The notes beneath the pieces were generated by a model. It had not been told where the DNA came from, ran no database searches, and saw nothing but the letters and a program-made list of their open reading frames with translations. Positions 1-8,073 of a stretch of DNA of 32,549 nt are shown here, piece after piece (the first letter of the stretch is position 1; every line of letters begins with the position of its first letter). The position numbers and the translations under genes were made by a program. The stretch covers positions 1 through 32,549 of the forward strand of contig CAXKVV010000885.1 in NCBI GenBank assembly GCA_964058805.1, given 5' to 3'. Source of the stretch: Schoenoplectus triqueter. Lineage: Eukaryota; Streptophyta; Magnoliopsida; Poales; Cyperaceae.

Positions 1-1434
1 GTCGATAGGCCTGGCTCGAATGCTAGAAGAGTCAGAAGAGGGGACCCTGCTGTCAATCACCATCCTGTCAGCAACCCTAGATGTCCCACGGGCCACTGAT
101 CTATCTCGAGAGAAGCGCAGATGGTCTCGACTCCTGAAGAATCTATACCGGGCAGCCTCCGGAGTCAATGAAGCTGGCTGCACCCCAGCCAAGTCACTCA
201 ATAAGGGTAGACGATCTCGTAGCGTGACCGCCATGCCGGGATCATATGAGCCAGACCAGTGTAAATGGAGCCATCCGCTAATCAGATGCCACGGGATCAG
301 CTCCTGGCACTGTGAAGGACTACGAGATGAAGTCAGACCGCGGAGGCACCTATAAATATTGGCCAGTACGGGCACGGCCAAAGAAATCCTGTCGCCACGC
401 GCGATCAGGCTCGCCATGATGAACACCGAAGGCCGAATGGTGTATGCGGGGGAGCTAGGTAATAAGAAATAGCAAATCCACCAAGAGATGAAAGCTGTCA
501 AATAAGTCTCCCGATCCACGTCATGTGAACACAGGGTATCCTGAGATGGGATAGGGCCGTCATGATGAATCTCGAGCCGACCTGTACCAAATGGATCTCT
601 GGTGGAAGCCAAACCCGTAGGGCGAGTATGGACCCGATCGGTGAAATAGGCGATCCAATGTCTGAACGGAACTCCGGGATGCCCCCTCCGTAAATGATGA
701 TAAATCTCATAAATCCTATGCAAAGAAGGTGGGAATCGAGTGAAGTCTCCCGAGTCAGCGGGCGAGACCATGAACTCGTCATAGAAATGGCCGAAGATCG
801 GCAGCCCGGTCAACTGCTGTATCTCTAGGAGGGTCGGAGTCAGCTCCCGATCGTCGATGAATAGAGTGTTGGTGGAATAGTTCCACCTCTCACAAAAGGC
901 CCGTAGCCAGGGTGTGTCGATATGATAATGAAACATCGACAAGAAAACCGAGTCATATATCCCGGCTCGCCTGAGCAGGGTCCCCTCCCGCATGAGCACA
1001 TACCGGGTCCACTCTAGCTGATATCCATGGCACTCTAAGGGAGTGATGAAGGGAGCAGTAGTCCACCTGTGGGCCTCCCCGTCGATAATCTCCTTGCCCA
1101 GGAGATGTGTCAAAGGAGCTGTAGAAGCAACGCCTAAGGGCTGAAGGGGCATGATGTCATGAGGCTGATCATCCCTGAAGAATAAACCGCCGCCTCGCGG
1201 GTAGACAGGAGTCGCTCGGATGGCTGAGATGAGAGGAGTCCAATCGCTAGGATCCTCGTAGAAAGAATGATAATGACTCAAGGGGCGACGCGGAATGGCG
1301 TCATGAGATGAAACTACAATACCCGAAGAAGAGAAGACGTCATGAGAAATGAAATGATGGATAATAAGGAATAGTGCACCAAGACAAGTCTTTCGAGCGT
1401 TCAAGACTCGTCTTGGTGGGTGGCTCTTTGTTTA
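1..1434 (-). CDS. Plant mobile domain (PMD, aminotransferase-like) protein, partial at its 3' end
   Basis: Read on the minus strand, one frame is open from a TAA at 1432-1434 to the window edge. No start is certain. The first in-frame ATG is at 1150-1152, giving 384 codons to the edge; plausible protein sequence lies upstream of it, so the real start may be further up or on a spliced exon. Counting from that ATG, residues ~104-119 read LTPTLLEIQQLTGLPI, preceded by WLRAFCERWN. Residues ~220-234 read AFISWWICYFLLPSS, followed by RPSVFIMASLIARG and PVLANIYRCLRGL. These match my knowledge of the PMD family (the MAIN/MAIL1 and 'aminotransferase-like' proteins), which is carried by Ty3/gypsy and Mutator-like elements and by domesticated plant genes acting in silencing and genome stability. 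No stop or frameshift interrupts the domain, so the copy looks recent or maintained. Surroundings without genes favour a transposon origin. No transposase, gag or pol is visible in the window. Confidence 0.8.
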
Positions 1435-1618
1435 CCCTTGAAAAATTTCAAGGATGAGTAGATGAATAAATGAAATAAACTGATGATTAATAATGAATTA
1501 TAAGAAGGGGAGAAGAGGGAGCAGTAGAAAGGTGGCCCACTGATCAGGAAAGGTCGCTGCATAATCCCGGAACAAATCCATTAGTCCCACAACGGAATGC
1601 TGGGCATGAAGTGAAGAG
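1435..1618. other. Spacer upstream of the PMD frame
   Basis: No gene or RNA was recognised. The DNA is AT-rich with purine runs. It lies 5' of the minus-strand PMD frame and would hold its promoter or an upstream exon, but I see no convincing minus-strand TATA box or splice pair. Confidence 0.4.
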
Positions 1619-1626
1619 TATAAATA
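1619..1626 (+). promoter_or_regulatory. TATA box of module A
   Basis: TATAAATA followed by CCCC. It lies 32 bp upstream of the first base of hairpin 1651-1707, which is where a plant Pol II start would be expected. Transcription itself is inferred, not shown. Confidence 0.5.
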
Positions 1627-1650
1627 CCCCGCTATTCTCTATCCACTCAG

Positions 1651-1707
1651 CATGAGTGACACCCAAGAAGATCGAGGGAGAGAGGAGACCTCTTGGGTGT
1701 CACCATG
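1651..1707 (+). other. Hairpin A (13-bp perfect stem)
   Basis: GTGACACCCAAGA (1656-1668) pairs perfectly with TCTTGGGTGTCAC (1691-1703) around a purine-rich 22-nt loop. CATG at 1651-1654 can pair with CATG at 1704-1707 if A1655 is bulged. It occupies the same place as hairpin B although the arms are unrelated in sequence. Confidence 0.8.
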
Positions 1708-1864
1708 TGATTATATCTTTTCTGACAAGTGGGACCCACACGGCAGTCCCTTATGAGCAGCTCCAATGATATGGACCTAGCCTATTTTGCTAAGAAAGCT
1801 AACCAACCCGGAACAGAGGTTAAGCATTAATCCCACAATGAAATAATATGGTGAAAGACGAGGA

Positions 1865-1872
1865 TATAAATA
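1865..1872 (+). promoter_or_regulatory. TATA box of module B
   Basis: Same TATAAATACCCC motif as module A, 31 bp upstream of hairpin 1896-1954. The conserved TATA-to-hairpin distance in both modules is the reason for calling it a promoter element. Confidence 0.5.
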
Positions 1873-1895
1873 CCCCACCACCTCCTACTCATTCG

Positions 1896-1954
1896 AGGTG
1901 GCTGACCCTCGGGAGATTTAGGAGAGAGAAAATCTCCTGATGGGTCAGCCATTT
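1896..1954 (+). other. Hairpin B (about 24 bp of stem with one bulge)
   Basis: Outer stem 1896-1908 (includes TGGCTGACCC) pairs with 1942-1954 (includes GGGTCAGCCA); two outer pairs are G.T. T1941 is bulged. T1909-A1940, C1910-G1939 and G1911.T1938 continue the stem, then GGAGATTT (1912-1919) pairs with AAATCTCC (1930-1937). The apical loop is 10 nt and purine-only. The shape resembles a short miRNA-type foldback, but no known miRNA was recognised. Confidence 0.8.
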
Positions 1955-2294
1955 GATTACATTTTCTCTGACAAGTGGGACCCACCTGGCAGTCCCTTGT
2001 AGATGAATCTAACAACATAGCCTGTTTGATGAGTCACCATGTGACCATTTTCACTGACAGGTGGGCCCCACACCTCAGTGACCTATTGAGGGGGGTCAGA
2101 ATTGAACCCTAAAAATCTGCCCTTGGAGCTAACCCTAGAAAGGAGCTGAAGCAGTATAATCCCTATGCTACATGAAATGATGTCAATGCCAAGCTAGCAT
2201 TTTGATGCAACTAGTCATGAGAAATTCCAAATGTGATTTTGCTTTCAAGGCTGACCTGGTGCCAAAGCTGCGAGCAACCACCTAACCATGCTTT

Positions 2295-2339
2295 GATTTG
2301 TGTCAATTACTGATAAGTAGTCAGTTCTTTGACCAAGTC
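2295..2339 (+). other. Hairpin, duplication copy 1, loop TAAGTAG
   Basis: GATTTG (2295-2300) pairs with CAAGTC (2334-2339, one T.G), GTCAA (2302-2306) with TTGAC (2329-2333), and ACTGA (2309-2313) with TCAGT (2321-2325). The loop is TAAGTAG. Confidence 0.75.
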
Positions 2340-2374
2340 ACCCTCATGTTAAGGGATTGAAAGTCAATTTCACA

Positions 2375-2420
2375 AGACTGATCAGGTGCCAAAGCTGGGA
2401 GCAACCACCTGATCAAGTCT
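2375..2420 (+). other. Hairpin in duplication copy 2 (9+5 bp)
   Basis: GATCAGGTG (2380-2388) pairs with CACCTGATC (2406-2414). A2415 is bulged, then AGACT (2375-2379) pairs with AGTCT (2416-2420). The counterpart in copy 1 keeps only the inner GGTG/CACC pairs. Confidence 0.7.
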
Positions 2421-2421
2421 A

Positions 2422-2465
2422 GATTTGTATTAATTGCTGATAAGTAGTCAGCATTTGATCAAATC
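2422..2465 (+). other. Hairpin, duplication copy 2, loop TAAGTAG
   Basis: GATTTG (2422-2427) pairs with CAAATC (2460-2465), ATTAA (2429-2433) with TTGAT (2455-2459, one T.G), and TGCTGA (2435-2440) with TCAGCA (2448-2453). Loop is TAAGTAG as in copy 1. Relative to copy 1, G-C becomes A-T, A-T becomes G-C, and T.G becomes T-A. Confidence 0.75.
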
Positions 2466-2470
2466 AAGCC

Positions 2471-2885
2471 CTAATGAATATCAATATAAGTCTAATTGGT
2501 ATTTAGTTAGGGTGGTTTCTGCAAGAGGGAGATAATTGGCAGAGACACAGAGCTACGATTGAGATCAGGGATTAATTCATAAGGAATAATAGGGTTTTAT
2601 GAATAAAAGAATTTTTAATTCAGAGAGGCAAGGGCAAAAATGGAATTAAAAATTACAGGGATGATCATCATGAATTTAGGGATTTTTGGTGAAATTTTCA
2701 TGATTTTTGGATAAGTGGAGCTATTAAAATAAATTCAGGGAAGATAAAAGCAGAATAAATGGACTGATCAAAGGCTGAGATTCAATCAAGGGTTCATCTG
2801 GGTACAATCTGGGGACAGAGACACATCTGGGTGCAAACTGGGGATCCTAAGCACACCTATACCGAATCAGAGAAGAGAGAGGGTG
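2471..2885. other. Unassigned non-coding DNA
   Basis: No gene recognised. The only structure seen is a 29-bp-offset direct repeat (CATCTGGGTACAATCTGGGG at 2795, and a variant at 2824). Confidence 0.4.
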
Positions 2886-3445
2886 TGACACGTGTCAGCA
2901 TTTCATTGGGCCACCTCATGCCACGTGTCAGCACCCCATTGGTCCACCTCAGCCATGTGGGCCCCACACCCCTACAGACCTGACAAGTGGGCCCCACCTA
3001 TGCCACATGGCAGTCAGCCATTGGTCCACATCAGCAGCCACCTCATCCAGCAGCTAGACAAATGGCAGCATGCTATAAGGCCACCTCAACAGCCCATTGC
3101 CATGTGGCCTTCCCTTATTGGTCCACCTCACCACTATGAATCCCACTATGCTATAAGGCGACTGACAAGTGGGCCCCACTGGATGCCACATGGCATGCAC
3201 TCACTGGTGCCATGTCATCACACAGTGTGTACAAGGAGGGACAGATGGCTCCTTATGATTGGTACAGAGCAATACAAGGTGCCACATGGCACTACATCAC
3301 AAAGCCACATCATACACAGATCATTAACACTAAGGATTTGTTTAATAAGCAATCAACCAATCAGGCAGAGCCACCTCAGCCTATTAACCCTAATCATCAT
3401 GTTAATCAGCTGCTAAATGAAATACCTAAATCTGACATGTGGGAC
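2886..3445. repeat. Degenerate short repeats rich in G-box and TCP-type palindromes
   Basis: TGACACGTGTCA, a perfect 12-bp palindrome containing the G-box core CACGTG, lies at 2886-2897, and a second CCACGTGTCAGC follows at ~2920. GTGGGCCCCAC occurs after TGACAAG at ~2981 and ~3160, and variants occur at ~2953 and ~3434. GGNCCCAC and GTGGNCCC are the known class I and class II TCP factor sites. TGCCACATGGCA palindromes recur (~3002, ~3182, ~3280), with outer arms AGTGCCA/TGGCACT in the last and ATGCCA/TGGCAT in the second. CCATTGGTCCACC-like blocks fill the gaps. The plus-strand open frame here has a biased, repeat-driven composition and is not called as a gene. Confidence 0.6.
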
Positions 3446-4455
3446 CCAGTAGTCAGGTTAATATGAGTAGGCGCATGAGATGAAAGTTGTGAGCTGAGTC
3501 TATTCAATCTACCTCTTCAATTCAGCGCAATTCAATTTAAAACAAGAGATAAAAAGAAGATGAACCTGGTCTAGATGCGTCGAGTCTCTGTTCTTCTCCT
3601 CTTCTGCGTTTTGGCTCACGCATGCCGGGCGCATCCACGCGCGATAAGGAGCTCTCTCCCTCCTTCTTCTTCTCGCCATTACCCGAGTCCAATGCAGCTC
3701 GCGTTTTCTTCCTTCCCTGACGCCTTACCATGGTTGAAGGTGATCTAGGAGAATAACGATGATCAGAGATAGAGCAAGAAGTGCTATTAGATCAATTATG
3801 AGAAAGAGGTGAACAAAAGGTGAGAATATATTATTACCCGAGATTGAATTAAGGAAGGGAATCCAATTGATACTCCGGAGGTCAAATTGAGTCGCAAAGT
3901 AGCGTCTTTAAGGCAAGGCGACGCCGGCAAAGGTGAATTGATGTGGCAATTGAGTGAGAAAAGGGTTGAAAAACCGAAGATCGCCGAAGACAGTGACAAG
4001 GTGGCAGGCCTAATAGGCAATCCAGAAGTGAAATTGCACGATTGAGAAGATCACCTAGGGCAAGGCGACGCCAATGGAGGTAAATTGATGAGACAATTCA
4101 AGGTATAGGAAGCCAATTGATCAAAGAAAGAAAGCGAGACAGAAATGGAAAAAAGTGAAATTGAAGATGGTAAATGAATAAAGTAGTGTTTGGAGTGGCT
4201 GTGGAGCGCTTAAATAGTAGATAACAACCGTGGGCCCACTTATCAATAGAAGTATACAAGTAATTTAGAAATGTGGGTTAATTGAAGTGGCGGCACAGTG
4301 AAGGTATAACAGAAAACGGTTATGCAGCTGCAACAACAAACACAATTCAATCCTGGCCGTCAATTGGAGTGAAATAGAGGGTAAAGATTCATCTGAGTAG
4401 GCAATCCGGTCCAACAATGATCAACCAATCACAATCAAGTGAATTAATCGGTTGA
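3446..4455. other. Unassigned non-coding DNA with a 147-bp-offset direct repeat
   Basis: No protein recognised in any frame. GGCAAGGCGACGCC at 3912 recurs at 4059, and each copy is followed by the small foldback AATTG...CAATT with loops ATGTGG and ATGAGA. CTCCGGAG (~3873) and GTGGGCCCAC (4230-4239) are perfect palindromes. The 3600-3730 stretch is C/T-rich, like a plant 5' leader, but nothing supports a transcript. Confidence 0.45.
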
Positions 4456-4459
4456 AGCC

Positions 4460-4620
4460 TATATAAACAGGGAAGTGATCATGGTGAAAGAGGAAGGAAG
4501 ACAGATACTCACCCACAATCACCAGTGACCATTTATTCTAAAGAGAGAGAGAGAGATTTCAAGATTAGACAAGAGATTTAAGCAATTTGGATTATTGATT
4601 CAAGCTGAAGGTATTGGATA
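4460..4620 (+). promoter_or_regulatory. Possible Pol II promoter and leader
   Basis: TATATAAA at 4460-4467 is followed about 30-40 bp later by a purine-rich stretch, then by an (AG)n microsatellite at 4542-4556. AAG/GTATTG near 4610 resembles a splice donor, followed by a T-rich stretch and TTCAG at ~4824 as a possible acceptor. This could be an LTR promoter or a non-coding transcript start. No open reading frame of note follows. Confidence 0.35.
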
Positions 4621-4821
4621 ATATATTCATTAGCTCAATTGACATTCTATTAGCATTTTCCTTTTTGGAATTGAGTCTTGAACATCTCAATCATGCCTGT
4701 CAAGTGATCAATTGAATCTCTTTCCTTATTCTTACTGTTCTTTCTTTGAATCTTTTCTTCTTTTTATTCATTTACTGTCTTTTTCTTAAAAGAACATTAA
4801 TCAATGATCATTAACTGAATT

Positions 4822-4872
4822 CAGCGAGCCACTGGCCCAATTATGAAATAATTGGTGAGCCTTTAGGCCTGA
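4822..4872 (+). repeat. Hairpin module 1 (GAGCCACTGGCC ... CCTTTAGGCCTGA)
   Basis: The frame GAGCCACTGGCC...CCTTTAGGCCTGA flanks a perfect 8-bp foldback: CCAATTAT (4837-4844), loop GAA, ATAATTGG (4848-4855). The same frame recurs at 5141 around different, also self-complementary arms. Preceded by TTCAG. Confidence 0.65.
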
Positions 4873-5140
4873 ATTAGTTGTAAATATCAAGAATTTTGAA
4901 TTCATTTGTTGCTGTGCTAATTCCGCTAAGAATTTACTATTGATACTTGAGTTTCTTGTTTTTAATCAGCTGACAATTGAGGGAAAAGGACTTGTCATCT
5001 TGTAATTGCCTTAATTGAATCATTATGATCGTTTGAAAGCAGTTGAAATCGTATAATTCATATGTAAGTATAATGATTTTGATAAAACCAGTATATCGCC
5101 AACCGATGAAGCTCAAATTTGTTGAAATTCTCATCCAACT

Positions 5141-5188
5141 CAGTGAGCCACTGGCCCTAGCTGTGTCTAGGTGCGCCTTTAGGCCTGA
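5141..5188 (+). repeat. Hairpin module 2 (same frame, different arms)
   Basis: GAGCCACTGGCC...CCTTTAGGCCTGA as at 4822, but the enclosed foldback is CCTAG (5156-5160), loop CTGTGT, CTAGG (5167-5171). Preceded by CTCAG. The arms share only the outer C-G pairs with module 1, yet pairing is perfect. Confidence 0.65.
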
Positions 5189-5700
5189 GGGATGACGATT
5201 CAATGAAGAAAGTCAATGAAAGGTCATGACTTGAACGAATTGAAACCGGTATCAACTGGTACCATACATGAGGCACTCCAATGCAGTCAAGAACAAAAGA
5301 AAAGACCTTCTATTCATCTCAAATTGCATTGATAAGTCTAGGCGATGCTCTCTGAACTCGCAATTGTCAACAACGATGATTAATTACGGTGAATTTGGCA
5401 AAGAATTCAACTCGGTACCAATTTCAGATGATACGCCTTGACTGGTATCATCGCGTAGCACTCACCACCGTATTGATCCCTAATCCGACTTCATAAAGAG
5501 ATTCTACACACTAAGACGATGCTAATACGTCAGTCTGATCGGAGGAGAAAAGCTTCGATCACCGGAAACCACCACCTAGCACGAATCCTGACGATGAGAT
5601 AAGTCAGAAGCTTATGAGGATCATTTAGCACGAATACTAAAGCACCCACCAATCTTGAGGATTCTTCAACGAGTGAGATCTGGCGAAAGTTCGGAAATCT
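5189..5700 (+). other. Non-coding stretch with a series of short hairpins
   Basis: No gene recognised. Perfect short foldbacks follow one another: TGAATT/AATTCA (5390-5409), GATGATAC/GTATCATC (5427-5452, 10-nt loop), TGATCG/CGATCA (5536-5561), CTGAC/GTCAG (5588-5607), TTTAG/CTAAA (5624-5641). TAGCACGAAT occurs at ~5578 and ~5626. Five- and six-bp arms are expected fairly often by chance; the 8-bp one is less so. Confidence 0.45.
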
Positions 5701-5710
5701 AAACGGAAGA

Positions 5711-5930
5711 AGATCTGGGCCTTAGAATCATTAAACACGCATCTTAATTAAATCAAGCGGCCCTGATATGTTTAAACATTTGAATAATAACTCTGCACTA
5801 ATCTGGGCCGTAGATCCATTAAACACCTATCTCAAACTAATCTGACGGCCCAAATGAAGAAGAGAGTTGGAAAGATGCGCACTAATCTCGATATATATCT
5901 GACGGCCCAGATTAAGCCCATTAATTAAAT
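5711..5930. repeat. Short tandem repeats containing ATCTGGGCC / TCTGACGGCCC
   Basis: ATCTGGGCC occurs at 5713 and 5801, each followed by a CATTAAACAC-type block. TCTGACGGCCC occurs at 5841 and 5898, the second inside the foldback ATCTG...CAGAT. The pattern looks like decayed mobile-element DNA; no coding potential. Confidence 0.5.
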
Positions 5931-7085
5931 AATAACAGAATAATGATAATATGGAGTAAATAAATGATTTGAAAATGTTCCTGAACTCCAAATTGACTCA
6001 AATTTGTTTCTAAAATTTTCTTATTTTTCATACTATTTTTCCATACAATAATATTCCAGTTTTAAAAATATAATCATGACAAAACAATTTAAAAGCAAAA
6101 TACATCACATATATTGATATGTTTGACCTAGCTTTGACTTGTCATTTTAAATACTGTAAAAATTCCAAAAATACAAATAAAAATCATAAATAATAACTAG
6201 ATATATTTTAGTAATTTTTCAAGTGATTTTCCATGAAATAATAATAGTAATAGTAATATACTATAATAAAAAAATGAGATTAGCTATATTCTTTGATAAA
6301 TAAAAAATATAATAATAGATATTATATTGATATTTTCTATAAAAATATAATAATAAATAAATAGCACAAAATATACAAAATATACTACTATGGTAATGAA
6401 TAGTAAAATGCATTTTCTTTTATAATAAAAAAATGATAATATAGTTTTATAATATGAATTGTATTTCTTTTGTTATTTCTATATAAATATACAATAAAAA
6501 TACTTTTGATGAATAAAATGAAATAAAAATAATAGTTGTAATAAAAGTATAATAAACTTCATCTCTTATAGCTCTTTTTTAACTAATAATAGTAATAATA
6601 AAAAAAAATCTTATATTTTTCTATGGATAATAAATAGAAATAATAAAAATAGATATAATAAATAGTATAATAAATAGAATAGAATATTAGTAATGATTTC
6701 TTTTAGCTATTATAGATATTAAAAAATAATAATAATAAAAATATAATAATAAAAATATAATAATAGTAAAATAGTATAGCTAACCATCTTTTCTATTACT
6801 TTAGCTATTATAAATATTTTAAAAATACAAATAAAAAATCATAGCCATTTTATTTTCTATTATTTTTGTAAGTGATTTTCTACAGAATAAATAGAGTTTA
6901 GAAATAATAATAATAAAATTTTACTATTTTAGCTATTATAAAAATCCCAAAAATATAAATGAAATTCTAATTAATAGCTACCCCTTTTCCTATTATTTTT
7001 GTAAATAATTTTCTACATAGATATATAGAGTTTAAGAAATAAAAACAATAATAATAAAAAAAATAATAATAGTAATATAATAATT

Positions 7086-7122
<37 letters not shown>

Positions 7123-7150
7123 GCATCTTTATAATAAAAATAATAATGGA
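5931..7150. other. Very AT-rich, TAA-rich low-complexity block
   Basis: About 1.2 kb almost entirely of A and T with recurring TAATAA and AAATATAA, stops in all frames and no gene. A phrase like TTTTAGCTATTATAAATAT recurs with variation at ~6701, ~6801 and ~6921, so part of it is a decayed tandem repeat. Confidence 0.6.
7087..7117. repeat. (TAA)n microsatellite
   Basis: About ten uninterrupted TAA units inside the AT-rich block. Confidence 0.85.
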
Positions 7151-7566
7151 AGATATTATATAATAGACTTTGTGAATTTTAGAAATGAATAAATATGCTC
7201 ACATAAGGAGTGTGGAGCCACATGAGAATATTTGTACACATTAGTCAAGACGAGAAAACCTTGACGTAGGATGATCAAGGCTTCGATAGCAATATGAAGA
7301 AGATACGTTGAGACAAGAACATCTTGACGTGAGAAGATTAAGGCTTTAATAGCAATACGAGAAGATATGTCGAGACAAGAACATCTTGACACTTGATGAA
7401 AAATAATAAGATACGTCGAGACAGGAATATCTTGACGTGAGATGAATAAGGCTTTGATGGCAACATGAAGGAATATGTCGAGACAAGAACATCTTGACGC
7501 TTGATGAAGAATAATCAGAGCTACGATACTAACATGGAGATATACATCGACTCTGAAGAGGAAGAA

Positions 7567-7600
7567 CATTATGATGTCCTAGATAGGTGACATCTTAATG
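7567..7600 (+). other. Hairpin, block copy 1 (11 bp)
   Basis: CATTA (7567-7571) pairs with TAATG (7596-7600), a T/T mismatch follows, then GATGTC (7573-7578) pairs with GACATC (7589-7594) around a 10-nt loop CTAGATAGGT. Copy 2 at 7794-7827 has the same stem with loop CGAGCGAAGT. Confidence 0.75.
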
Positions 7601-7609
7601 ACTCGCTGC

Positions 7610-7628
7610 CATGAGCAAGTAACTCATG
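7610..7628 (+). other. Hairpin, block copy 1, loop CAAGTAA
   Basis: CATGAG (7610-7615) pairs with CTCATG (7623-7628); loop CAAGTAA. Confidence 0.75.
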
Positions 7629-7793
7629 ATTGAATACGCTCACACAAGGGGTGTAGGGCAACATAGTAATTTTGCACAAGTAATGCAACACGTAGAATGA
7701 TTAGTCGAGACAAGAACATCTTGACGCTCACTGAAGAATGACCAAGGCTACGACATCAGCATGGAGAGATATGTCGACTTTGAAGAAGAAGAA

Positions 7794-7827
7794 CATTACG
7801 ATGTCCGAGCGAAGTGACATCTTAATG
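7794..7827 (+). other. Hairpin, block copy 2 (11 bp)
   Basis: CATTA/TAATG and GATGTC/GACATC with a single C/T mismatch between, 10-nt loop CGAGCGAAGT. Stem identical to copy 1, loop diverged. Confidence 0.75.
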
Positions 7828-7834
7828 ACTCGGT

Positions 7835-7857
7835 GTCATGAACAAGTAATTCATGAC
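7835..7857 (+). other. Hairpin, block copy 2, loop CAAGTAA
   Basis: GTCATGAA (7835-7842) pairs with TTCATGAC (7850-7857); loop CAAGTAA. The pair next to the loop is A-T here and G-C in copy 1, a compensatory change under an unchanged loop. Confidence 0.75.
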
Positions 7858-7872
7858 CATTTGAGCTGGCAA

Positions 7873-7901
7873 GACTGAACTCGTCCGTCGATGAGTTTGT
7901 C
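7873..7901 (+). other. Class 1 hairpin k0 (divergent loop)
   Basis: GAC/GTC lower stem, bulged T7876, upper stem GAACTC/GAGTTT (one G.T), 10-nt loop GTCCGTCGAT. Same architecture as the others but a different loop. Confidence 0.6.
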
Positions 7902-7927
7902 TCCTGGCTCATTTCCCGAGACTGTGA

Positions 7928-7956
7928 GATTGAATCGGTCTGTTGGTAGATTCATC
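7928..7956 (+). other. Class 1 hairpin k1
   Basis: GA/TC, bulged T7930, TGAATC (7931-7936)/GATTCA (7949-7954), loop GGTCTGTTGGTA. Confidence 0.75.
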
Positions 7957-7964
7957 CACAAAAC

Positions 7965-8002
7965 AGTGAATGTGAACCGTTCTGTAGGTAGGTTCCTTCA
8001 CT
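7965..8002 (+). other. Class 1 hairpin k2
   Basis: Lower stem AGTGAA (7965-7970)/TTCACT (7997-8002), internal loop TGT/C, upper stem GAACC (7974-7978)/GGTTC (7991-7995), loop GTTCTGTAGGTA. Confidence 0.75.
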
Positions 8003-8013
8003 AACACATGCCT

Positions 8014-8051
8014 CAATGTTGAACTGGCCCAGCGCTTTAGGTTTGACATTG
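8014..8051 (+). other. Class 2 hairpin c1 (16-nt loop)
   Basis: CAATGTTGAAC (8014-8024) pairs with GTTTGACATTG (8041-8051): 11 bp including two G.T pairs. Loop TGGCCCAGCGCTTTAG. Confidence 0.75.
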
Positions 8052-8073
8052 TGTGCAATTGTGTTTCCTAGGT

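Larger units (their letters stand above)
1600..2083 (+). repeat. Tandem module: TATA box, hairpin, TCP-type palindrome (two copies plus a tail)
   Basis: Two modules about 246 bp apart share the same order: TATAAATACCCC (1619, 1865), a strong hairpin starting 31-32 bp later (1651, 1896), then a TGATTA/T-rich stretch and TGACAAGTGGGACCCAC (1721, 1969) followed by GGCAGTCCCTT. A third fragment at ~2031-2083 keeps only the tail (CACCATGTGACC, then TGACAGGTGGGCCCCAC). Flanks are clearly homologous, whereas the hairpin arms share almost no sequence yet each pairs closely. The unit may be a fragment of a transposon or a hairpin-RNA cassette; no coding potential is seen. Confidence 0.75.
2242..2470 (+). 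repeat. 127-bp tandem duplication with compensatory hairpins
   Basis: GGTGCCAAAGCTG at 2258 recurs at 2385, and the whole following ~110 bp recurs with the same 127-bp offset, ending in GATAAGTAGTCAG in both copies. The copies have diverged at many sites, but changes in the GATTTG...CAARTC foldback are mostly pair-preserving (see the two hairpin entries). Confidence 0.8.
7186..7862 (+). repeat. Duplicated block with GAGACAAGAACATCTTGACG sub-repeats and paired hairpins
   Basis: GAGACAAGAACATCTTGAC recurs at 7310, 7372, 7418 (variant), 7480 and 7707, with spacing 62/46/62 in the first four. Two larger halves repeat about 230 bp apart: AATACGCTCACACAAGGGG (7633) resembles the start at ~7191, and the stretch 7520-7630 resembles 7748-7860. 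Each half ends with two hairpins (7567-7600 and 7610-7628; 7794-7827 and 7835-7857). The minus-strand open frame over 7156-7569 is a by-product of the sub-repeats. Confidence 0.7.

Noticed and set aside
20..782. Plus-strand frame at 20-355 and minus-strand frame at 498-782
   Set aside because: Both are shadows of the PMD coding frame, which is the only one with family motifs.
2892..3416. 174-codon plus-strand frame rich in His, Pro, Trp and Ser
   Set aside because: It translates the short CCACC/CCACATGG repeats; no domain recognised and the composition is repeat-driven.
7156..7569. 137-codon minus-strand frame with repeated SRCSCLDI-like phrases
   Set aside because: The repeats in the protein are the DNA sub-repeats (GAGACAAGAACATCTTGAC). 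No membrane protein family recognised.
7873..7901. Hammerhead ribozyme (plant retrozyme) core
   Set aside because: CGATGAG is present but the CTGATGAG...GAAA core and three-stem layout are not.
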